NCBI RefSeq assembly: GCF_026427355.1
Contig: NZ_CP102664.1
Location: forward strand, 2,356,001 to 2,420,000
From: Sphingobium sp. JS3065
GTDB taxonomy: Bacteria > Pseudomonadota > Alphaproteobacteria > Sphingomonadales > Sphingomonadaceae
DNA: 64,000 bases
Direction: 5' to 3'
Shown here: piece after piece, positions 58,205 through 64,000 of the stretch
How positions within the stretch are numbered: position 1 is the stretch's first letter
How the letters are laid out: the number at the start of each line of letters is the position of its first letter
Notes under the pieces: model-generated
Database searches by the model: none
What the model was told of the DNA's origin: nothing
What the model saw: only the letters and a program-made list of their open reading frames with translations
Made by a program: the position numbers and the translations under genes

Positions 58205-58992
58205 CCAACAAGCTGATCGAAATCTGCGATGTGAAGCGGGAGGAAGTCGCCCGCCGCAAGGCCGCGATCACCGTTTCCACGCTGCACGCCCGCGCCGCCG
58301 AGCAGACGCCCCCGCGCGGCTTCCGCAAGGCGCTGGACGATGCCGCCCGCTCCGGCTTCGGCCTGATCGCGGAGGTCAAGAAGGCCAGCCCGTCCAGGGG
58401 CCTGATCCGCCCGGATTTCGACCCGCCCGCCCATGCGCAGGCCTATGCCGCCGGGGGCGCGGCCTGCCTGTCGGTGCTGACCGACGAACCCTATTTCCAG
58501 GGCCATGACGATTATCTGATGGCCGCCCGTTCCGCCTGCGCCCTGCCGGTGCTGCGCAAGGATTTCATCGTCGATCCGTGGCAGGTGCTGGAAAGCCGCT
58601 CGCTGGGCGCGGACGCGATCCTGATCATCGTCGCCGCGCTGGACGACGATCAGATGGCGGAAATAGAGGACGCGGCCCTTGGCCTGGGCATGGACGCGCT
58701 GGTCGAAGTGCATGACGCGCAGGAACTGGAACGGGCGATGAAGCTGCGCTCCCGCCTGATCGGCGTCAACAATCGCGACCTGCGCGACTTCACCGTGGAC
58801 TTCGCCCGCACCTATGAACTGGTCGAGCGGGCGCCGGAAGGCTGCACCTTCGTCGCGGAAAGCGGCATCGGCGGCCATGACGACCTGATCGCCATGTCGA
58901 ACCATGGCGTGCGCTGCTTCCTGGTCGGGGAAACGCTGATGAAACAGGCCGATGTCGAAGCGGCCACCCGCAATCTGCTGACAGGGCGATGA
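58201..58992 (+). CDS. trpC: Indole-3-glycerol-phosphate synthase
   Basis: A 263-residue (beta-alpha)8 enzyme of tryptophan synthesis. Catalytic blocks are [15 protein letters not shown] (Lys and Glu), [53 protein letters not shown] and [13 protein letters not shown] with the phosphate-binding loop. The ATG at 58201 overlaps the trpD stop; its own stop overlaps moaC (ATGA). trpF, trpB and trpA lie elsewhere. Confidence 0.95.
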   Translation: MTNKLIEICDVKREEVARRKAAITVSTLHARAAEQTPPRGFRKALDDAARSGFGLIAEVKKASPSRGLIRPDFDPPAHAQAYAAGGAACLSVLTDEPYFQGHDDYLMAARSACALPVLRKDFIVDPWQVLESRSLGADAILIIVAALDDDQMAEIEDAALGLGMDALVEVHDAQELERAMKLRSRLIGVNNRDLRDFTVDFARTYELVERAPEGCTFVAESGIGGHDDLIAMSNHGVRCFLVGETLMKQADVEAATRNLLTGR

Positions 58993-59489
58993 GCAGGCTC
59001 ACCCATCTGGACGATGACGGTTCGGCCCATATGGTCGACGTCTCGGCCAAGGCGGTGACGGCGCGTCAGGCCGTCGCCACCGGCCGCATCGGCATGAGCG
59101 CGGAAGCCGCCGCCGCCATCGCGCAGGGGCTGGTGAAGAAGGGCGATGTGCTGGCCGTCGCCCGCGTGGCCGGGATCATGGCCGCCAAGCGGACCGCCGA
59201 CCTGATCCCGCTTTGCCATCCGATCGCGCTCAGTTCCGTCAGCATCGACCTCGATCTGGACGAGGGCGGCGTCACCGTCACCGCCACCGCGAAAACGGCG
59301 GGCCAGACAGGTGTCGAGATGGAGGCGCTCACCGCCGCGACGGTGGCGCTGCTGACCGTCTACGACATGGCGAAGGCGCTCGACAAGGGCATGATCATCG
59401 GCGACGTGCGCCTGCTCGCCAAGACCGGCGGCAAGTCCGGCGACTGGACCGCGGGGAACCGGACCGGCGGGGACGGGCAAGCGGCATGA
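58989..59489 (+). CDS. moaC: Cyclic pyranopterin monophosphate synthase
   Basis: A 166-residue hexameric enzyme that makes cPMP in molybdenum cofactor synthesis. Signature blocks are [38 protein letters not shown] (catalytic His region), [20 protein letters not shown] and [20 protein letters not shown]. It overlaps both trpC and moeA by ATGA and so is tightly coupled. The product ultimately serves NasA and other molybdoenzymes. Confidence 0.95.
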   Translation: MSRLTHLDDDGSAHMVDVSAKAVTARQAVATGRIGMSAEAAAAIAQGLVKKGDVLAVARVAGIMAAKRTADLIPLCHPIALSSVSIDLDLDEGGVTVTATAKTAGQTGVEMEALTAATVALLTVYDMAKALDKGMIIGDVRLLAKTGGKSGDWTAGNRTGGDGQAA

Positions 59490-60667
59490 GCCTGCTCCCC
59501 GTCGCGGAAGCGCAAAGCCGCCTGATGGCGCTCGCGACGCCGCTGCCGACGGAGCATGTGGCCGTTGCCGCCTGCGCCGGTCGCTGGCTGACCGAAGATA
59601 TCGCCGCCCTGCGCGACCAGCCCTGGGCCGATCTGTCGGCGATGGACGGCTATGCGATCCGCGCAAGCGAATGGCCTGGGCCATGGCGGGTCGCCGCCGA
59701 AAGCGCGGCGGGCGGGCCGCTTCCTCCGCCCCTGGCCCCCGGTGAAGCCTGCCGCATCTTCACGGGCGCTCCCCTGCCCCAGGGCGCGGACAGCGTCCTG
59801 ATCCAGGAGGATGCGGCGCGGGACGAAACGCTCCTGCGGGGATTGGGCGGCGCGCTGGCGCTCGGCCGCAATGTCCGCGCCGCCGCCTCGGACTTCCACA
59901 AGGGCGGCCTTCTTTTGAAGAGGGGCGCTGCGCTCGGCCCCGCGCAGATCGCCCTTGCCGTGCTGGGCGGCCATGGCGCCTTGCCCGTCGCCCGGCGCGC
60001 GCGCATCGCCCTGATTTCCACCGGCAACGAACTGGTCCCGCCCGGCGCGCCTGCCGTGGAGGGCCAGCTTCCCTCCTCCAACGCCCCCATGCTGGCCGCG
60101 CTGCTGGGCAGCCTGCCCTGCGACGTCATCGACCTGGGGATCGTGCCCGACGATCTCGACAACGTGACCCAGGCCTTCGCCCGCGCCGGGCAGGCCGACA
60201 TCATCGTGTCGACCGGCGGCGCGTCGGTGGGGGATCATGACATCGTCCGCCCGGCCTTCGCCCGCGCGGGTGGCTCGCTCGATTTCTGGAAGATCCGCAT
60301 GCGCCCCGGCAAGCCGCTCATGGCAGGCACGCTGGGGTCCGCCATCTTCCTGGGCCTGCCCGGCAATCCCGTGTCGGCCTTCGTCACCGCGACGCTGTTC
60401 CTGCTGCCGTTGGTCCGCCACTTGATGGGCGCCGCATCGCCCCTGCCCCGCACGGCGCCAGCAACCCTCTCCGCTCCCCTTCCCGCCACCGGAGAACGGG
60501 ATGACTATCTGCGCGCCTTCCGCACCGAAGCGGGCGTCGTTTCGGTAACCTCGCAGGACAGCGCCGCCACGGCCGCCCTGGCGATGGCCGACTGTCTCAT
60601 CTTGCGCGCCGCCGGTTCAACCGCCGCCCAGGCCGGCGCTTCCGTCACGGTCCTGCCCCTTACATAA
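59486..60667 (+). CDS. moeA: Molybdopterin molybdenumtransferase
   Basis: A 393-residue enzyme that inserts molybdate into adenylylated molybdopterin. Four-domain layout with [85 protein letters not shown] and [18 protein letters not shown], the last with the metal/ligand loop. ATG 59486 overlaps the moaC stop. A modest hairpin follows its stop. Confidence 0.95.
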   Translation: MSLLPVAEAQSRLMALATPLPTEHVAVAACAGRWLTEDIAALRDQPWADLSAMDGYAIRASEWPGPWRVAAESAAGGPLPPPLAPGEACRIFTGAPLPQGADSVLIQEDAARDETLLRGLGGALALGRNVRAAASDFHKGGLLLKRGAALGPAQIALAVLGGHGALPVARRARIALISTGNELVPPGAPAVEGQLPSSNAPMLAALLGSLPCDVIDLGIVPDDLDNVTQAFARAGQADIIVSTGGASVGDHDIVRPAFARAGGSLDFWKIRMRPGKPLMAGTLGSAIFLGLPGNPVSAFVTATLFLLPLVRHLMGAASPLPRTAPATLSAPLPATGERDDYLRAFRTEAGVVSVTSQDSAATAALAMADCLILRAAGSTAAQAGASVTVLPLT

Positions 60668-60670
60668 GGA

Positions 60671-60693
60671 AAGGGGCCGCGAAGCGACCCCTT
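60671..60693. terminator. Hairpin between moeA and the Gln-rich microprotein gene
   Basis: AAGGGGCCGC and GCGACCCCTT form a stem with one mismatch and a GAA loop, just after the moeA stop codon and between convergent genes. T-runs are short on both strands, so it is a weak, possibly bidirectional terminator. Confidence 0.5.
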
Positions 60694-60755
60694 CCAGTGC
60701 AGTCCTGTTGAAGCGGCTGCATTCAGATCATGTCCTGAACGACGGCCAACCCTTT

Positions 60756-60914
60756 TCAGCGCTGCTGCTTATCGGGCGCCTTGTCCTTGCGGCTTTCGTC
60801 GCCCATCTGACCCTGGCGATTTTCCTGCTGCTGCTGACGTCCGCCCTGGCTGGAGCGGTCGCCGCCCTGCTGATCGCGGCGTTGACCGCCGCCCTGATTA
60901 TTCTGGTTGGGCAT
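60756..60914 (-). CDS. Gln/Gly-rich microprotein (52 aa)
   Basis: A 52-residue, highly hydrophilic protein: MPNQNNQGGGQRRDQQGGDR, then SSQGGRQQQQENRQGQMGDE and SRKDKAPDKQQR. It is presumably disordered, has no signal or membrane segment, and resembles in composition the small general-stress (KGG-type) proteins, although the KGG repeat itself is absent. GGAGAG lies 4 nt before ATG 60914. Composition and ribosome site make it a credible gene, too short for most gene finders. It sits divergently upstream of lexA. Confidence 0.65.
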   Translation of the reverse strand: MPNQNNQGGGQRRDQQGGDRSSQGGRQQQQENRQGQMGDESRKDKAPDKQQR

Positions 60915-61035
60915 CTTACTCTCCTATTCGCCTTCTTCCAGGAAGGCAGTCGTGTAAACGGCCCGCTCGCCGCCGCGTTCCCGCAAATGCGGCGAACCGT
61001 TAGGCGCTTGACTTACCCCTGTCCGTTTCCTATGC

Positions 61036-61050
61036 GTTCTCCATCCGTTC
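61036..61050. promoter_or_regulatory. SOS box (LexA operator) upstream of lexA
   Basis: GTTC-TCCATCC-GTTC matches the alphaproteobacterial LexA operator GTTC-N7-GTTC exactly and lies 19 bp before the lexA start codon, the expected position for autoregulation. Confidence 0.9.
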
Positions 61051-61068
61051 TAAAGAGGGTAAGGCGAG

Positions 61069-61755
61069 ATGTTGACACCCAAGCAACAGGAATTGCTGAG
61101 CTTCATTCAGACCCGGCTGGAGGAGGGAGGCGTCTCCCCTTCTTTCGAGGAGATGAAGGAAGCGCTGGATTTGCGGTCCAAATCCGGCATTCACCGCCTG
61201 ATCAACGCATTGGAGGAACGCGGCTTCATCCGCCGCCTGCCCAATCGCGCCCGCGCGCTGGAAGTGCTCAAGCTGCCCGACGCCATGCATCGCGCGCCCA
61301 AGCCCGTCGCGCCTGCCACCACGGCCCTGGCGACCGGGTCGGCGATAAGCAAGCCGCCGGTCGCCGCCAATGACATAGTGGAGATTCCGCTGCACGGCCG
61401 CATCGCCGCGGGCGTGCCGATAGAGGCGCTGGAGGGGCAGAATATGCTCTCCGTGCCCGCCGCCCTGCTGGGCACCGGGGATCATTATGCGCTGGAAGTG
61501 GCGGGGGATTCCATGGTCGAAGCGGGCATACTCGACGGCGACTTCGCCCTCATCCAACGGACCGACGTGGCGAGGGAGGGGCAGATCGTGGTCGCGCTGA
61601 TCGACGAGAATGAGGCTACGCTCAAATATTTCCGGCGGGAGGGGCAGAAGGTTCGGCTCGATCCCGCCAATGGCGCCTATGAACCGCAAATCTACGATCC
61701 CCGGCAGGTCCGCATACAGGGCAAGCTGGCCGGATTGCTGCGGCGCTATAACTGA
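61069..61755 (+). CDS. lexA: LexA repressor
   Basis: A 228-residue SOS repressor and self-cleaving serine protease. The winged-helix domain covers residues 1-65 ([40 protein letters not shown]). The cleavage site Ala-Gly is in [13 protein letters not shown]; the catalytic Ser is in [16 protein letters not shown] and the Lys in [19 protein letters not shown] stands upstream of the ATG. RecA-ssDNA stimulates cleavage. The tail overlaps comEC by 10 bp, convergent. Confidence 0.97.
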   Translation: MLTPKQQELLSFIQTRLEEGGVSPSFEEMKEALDLRSKSGIHRLINALEERGFIRRLPNRARALEVLKLPDAMHRAPKPVAPATTALATGSAISKPPVAANDIVEIPLHGRIAAGVPIEALEGQNMLSVPAALLGTGDHYALEVAGDSMVEAGILDGDFALIQRTDVAREGQIVVALIDENEATLKYFRREGQKVRLDPANGAYEPQIYDPRQVRIQGKLAGLLRRYN

Positions 61756-63911
61756 CGTCCGGGGAATCGGCGCGGCCGGGTCGCGGGCCGCGCCACCCAG
61801 GGATGCTCGTCATTCCAGGCCTTCACCCGCCTTATGCCGCCATGGTCGAGATCGATCGCAAGGCCGCCGGTCGAGGCCAGGGACTGTCGATCGACCTTCA
61901 GCCAGCGGGGGCGGCAGAAACCCGGCAAGCGCCGGTCGCTGACGACGATGTCGGAGCGCGCGCAATCCCGCGTCAATATCCCATTGTCGATCCGCATGCC
62001 GCTCCGCGTCAGCAACAGGTTCCAGTTCCGGCCCCCGCCCGTCAGACGGACAGCGCAGAGATCGGCAGAACAGCGCGCTTGCGGCAGCGCCGCCATCGCC
62101 TCCAGCGCGCCGTCATAACCGACACTCTCCATCATGGCGTCGCGCACATAGCGGCCCGCCCGTTCACGCAGCATCGCCATGCCGCCATTCGCGGTGCGGA
62201 CCGCGACGTGGCGACCGTCCCCGCTTATCAGGATGGAAGGCACGGAGCTTGTCAGCACCATCGCCACCCCGGCCGTCACCGGCATCAGCCCCGCCCAGCG
62301 CCACCGGCTTCGCCACAACAGGCAACACAGCATGCCCAACAGGATCAGGCCGAACGCCAGCCCCGATTGCGCGGGAGCCAGAACCACCGCCCAGGGGCTG
62401 GACGCCACCCCATGCGCGACCAGCAGCAACAGGTCCAGCGCCCGCGCCGTGAGCCACCAGAAGGGCGCGCCCCATCCGCCCAGGTCCAACAGCAAAGCCG
62501 TCGCCTCCAGCGGCATGACGACCAGGGTGGTCAGCGGTATGGCCACCAGATTGGCGACAGCCCCCAGCACGCCCGCCTTGTGAAAATGAAAAAGCGCGAT
62601 CGGCGCCAGCACCAGTTCGACGGCCAACCCGGTCGCCAGCATGCCGACAAGATTGCGCGCCACCCGGCGCCACATCGCCTCGTCCCGCGCCGACAGGAAA
62701 GCGCGGAAGCGGGGATGCTCCCCCAGCGACACCAGGGCGACCACGGCGGCGAAGCTCATCTGGAAACTCGGCCCCACCAGCGCTTCGGGCCAGAGCAGCA
62801 GCACCGCCAGCGCCCCCGCCGCCACCAGCCTGAGCGTGATCGCATCCCGCCCCATCGCCAGCCCGCCCAGCACCAGCATGGCGGCGACGCAGGACCGCAC
62901 GGTCGGCACTTCCGCCCCGGTCAGCAGCGTATAGCCAATGCCCGCCAAAGCGCCGCCGCACGCCGCGACCAGCATCAACGGCCAATCGAGCGCCGCCCGC
63001 CGGCTGAGCGCCATCACCCGCATCGACAGGAAAATCACCGCCGCGATCAACGCCGTGACGTGCAGCCCGCTGATCGACAGCAGATGGGCAAGCCCGCTCC
63101 GCCGCATCGCCGCGGCATCGGCTTCGGCGATCGCCCCCTGATCCCCAGTCGCCAGAGCGGCGGCGATGCCGGCCCCCTGTCCCGGCGCCCGTTCCAATAT
63201 ATGCGCGAACAGCCGCGCCCGCAGCGGCGGTTCCGCCGTCGCTGGCCGCAGGACGGAAATGGGCCGCAGGGCGCGCCCGGTCGCGCCGATCCCGTCGAAA
63301 TAGGCGCGCCGCGCAAAATCATAGCCACCCGGCAGGCTTGGCGGCGCGGGCGGCATCAGCCTCGCCCGGAAACGGATGATCGCCCCATCCCCCACGCCCG
63401 CCGGGGCAATCGCGTCGTCAAGATTGATGCGTATCAGGGACGGCAGCGCAGGCATGCCGACAGGACGCACCAGCACGCGACTCATCTGCCGCGCAGGCAG
63501 CCTGTCGACCGACCGGACCTCCCCCGTCAGTTCGACAAAGGCCGCATGAGGCAAGGGCGGCGCCCCCCACATCATCGCTTTCGCCCAGACCAGCAGGCAC
63601 CCCGCGCAGGCCAAGAGGCTGCCCGCCAGAATCGCCCGGCGCACCCGTCCACCGGGCGGCAGGACAAGCGCGCCGCACGCCGCCGCCAGCATGGCGCAAC
63701 AAAAGGCAAGCCATTCCAACCTGTTGGGCAGGACGAACCAGGCCGCGATGCCCGTCCCCAAAGCGACCGGAACCCAAAGCGGCAGCCGCTCCCGCTCTTC
63801 CTCCAGCCAAAGTTCCAGGCCGCGCCAAAGCCGTCCCGCTCCCGCCCGGACGGAAGTGACATCGGAGGTTTGTCGTGGCTCGAAAGCCATGCTAGGGGGC
63901 GACGCGATCAT
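61746..63911 (-). CDS. ComEC/Rec2 family DNA-uptake membrane protein
   Basis: A 721-residue polytopic membrane protein that forms the channel for incoming single-stranded DNA in transformation. An N-terminal membrane pair and OB-like domain ([20 protein letters not shown]) precede the competence domain with [20 protein letters not shown] and [20 protein letters not shown]. The C-terminal region (from about 560) corresponds to the metallo-beta-lactamase-like domain but lacks the histidine/aspartate metal motifs, as in other alphaproteobacterial ComEC. Other competence genes are not in the window. ATG 63890 is an alternative start. Confidence 0.9.
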   Translation of the reverse strand: MIASPPSMAFEPRQTSDVTSVRAGAGRLWRGLELWLEEERERLPLWVPVALGTGIAAWFVLPNRLEWLAFCCAMLAAACGALVLPPGGRVRRAILAGSLLACAGCLLVWAKAMMWGAPPLPHAAFVELTGEVRSVDRLPARQMSRVLVRPVGMPALPSLIRINLDDAIAPAGVGDGAIIRFRARLMPPAPPSLPGGYDFARRAYFDGIGATGRALRPISVLRPATAEPPLRARLFAHILERAPGQGAGIAAALATGDQGAIAEADAAAMRRSGLAHLLSISGLHVTALIAAVIFLSMRVMALSRRAALDWPLMLVAACGGALAGIGYTLLTGAEVPTVRSCVAAMLVLGGLAMGRDAITLRLVAAGALAVLLLWPEALVGPSFQMSFAAVVALVSLGEHPRFRAFLSARDEAMWRRVARNLVGMLATGLAVELVLAPIALFHFHKAGVLGAVANLVAIPLTTLVVMPLEATALLLDLGGWGAPFWWLTARALDLLLLVAHGVASSPWAVVLAPAQSGLAFGLILLGMLCCLLWRSRWRWAGLMPVTAGVAMVLTSSVPSILISGDGRHVAVRTANGGMAMLRERAGRYVRDAMMESVGYDGALEAMAALPQARCSADLCAVRLTGGGRNWNLLLTRSGMRIDNGILTRDCARSDIVVSDRRLPGFCRPRWLKVDRQSLASTGGLAIDLDHGGIRRVKAWNDEHPWVARPATRPRRFPGRQL

Positions 63912-63955
63912 GAATGGGCCAAGTGGAATCGGGGCGAATGTCAGGGAATGAAGCG

Positions 63956-64000
63956 GTGAGCGCCACGGGTTCGAACAAACAGGTAGTAACCCGTTTTGCG
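63956..64000 (+). CDS. gltX: Glutamate--tRNA ligase, first 15 codons
   Basis: Only the start of the gene is inside the window. A GTG at 63956, with AGGGA 9 nt upstream, begins SATGSNKQVVTRFA, which matches the canonical N-terminus VVTRFAPSPTG of bacterial glutamyl-tRNA synthetases just before the HIGH motif. It diverges from comEC with 44 bp between starts. The assignment rests on this short segment and on the common comEC-gltX neighbourhood. Confidence 0.75.
   Translation, partial: MSATGSNKQVVTRFA

Noticed and set aside
60708..61373. A frame upstream of and into lexA with a hydrophobic beginning
   Set aside because: It reads the complement of the Gln-rich microprotein gene and then runs out of frame through lexA; no ribosome site.
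61803..63959. A 718-codon plus-strand frame opposite comEC
   Set aside because: Arg/Pro/Gln-rich antisense translation without recognisable domains; comEC on the minus strand is clearly real.
1..64000. CRISPR arrays, IS elements, prophage genes, tRNA or rRNA genes
   Set aside because: I looked for regularly spaced repeats, transposase motifs and RNA gene signatures on both strands and saw none; a dedicated search could still find a missed small RNA.

Overview
The window is about 64 kb of GC-rich chromosomal DNA. It looks like a sphingomonad (order Sphingomonadales, probably Sphingobium or a close relative). The grounds are the gene neighbourhoods (NDUFA12 - DUF2155 - aat; argH - small lipoprotein - lysA; trpG-trpD-trpC-moaC-moeA-lexA with comEC and gltX), two TonB-dependent receptors, a fatty acyl-AMP ligase, an alphaproteobacterial GTTC-N7-GTTC SOS box, and several families of intergenic palindromic repeats. 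There is no phage, IS element, CRISPR array, tRNA or rRNA. Most of the content is core metabolism.

Layout. 1-5.5 kb: end of a Bax-inhibitor-1 family gene, a glycine-zipper microprotein, cysS, a Rap1a/Tai-like exported protein, class II DAHP synthase and an orphan ParA ATPase. 5.5-12.2 kb: a repeat mosaic, a fatty acyl-AMP ligase, recX with a clean terminator, DUF192, NDUFA12, DUF2155 overlapping aat on the other strand, and an arsR-aquaporin-arsC operon. 12.2-25.3 kb: sdhCDA without sdhB, a soluble chemoreceptor, prmA, a dienelactone hydrolase, a nadA - small HTH-like gene - nadC operon, a metallo-beta-lactamase fold hydrolase, a XerC-type recombinase, DedA, gshB, yraN and rsmI. 25.3-31.3 kb: a periplasmic-binding-fold lipoprotein, then a vitamin B12 uptake locus (btuD, btuC, btuF, btuB) whose receptor gene carries a cobalamin riboswitch. 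31.4-42.0 kb: nitrate assimilation (mobA, cobA, nasA, nirD, nirB, narK, nasS, nasT). 42.1-47.8 kb: a tripartite drug-efflux operon with a divergent TetR repressor, and a stand-alone receiver protein. 47.8-53.1 kb: argH - lipoprotein - lysA - siroheme synthase N-domain - zntB, plus a TlpA-like thioredoxin. 53.1-64 kb: an 854-residue TonB-dependent receptor, an exported RidA protein, the trp/moa operon, a Gln-rich microprotein, lexA, comEC and the first codons of gltX.

How the genes fit together. The nitrate block is nearly self-contained. NarK imports nitrate; NasA reduces it with bis-MGD, whose nucleotide is added by MobA; NirBD reduces nitrite with siroheme, which needs CobA and the dehydrogenase domain at 48.7 kb. 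NasS and NasT form the sensor and antiterminator. The nirB leader contains what NasT should bind: two tandem hairpins with hexaloops carrying A at position 1 and G at position 4, immediately followed by an intrinsic terminator, with a promoter placed so that transcription starts at the first hairpin. The narK leader has a second terminator with a weaker hairpin pair. This RNA-based switch and the btuB riboswitch with its Shine-Dalgarno-masking hairpin are the clearest regulatory structures here. Other points worth a second look are a zntB gene whose only sensible start is ATA, a 220-bp antisense overlap in which both conserved protein ends are encoded, a repeat element present both empty and with a 130-bp insertion, and the missing sdhB.
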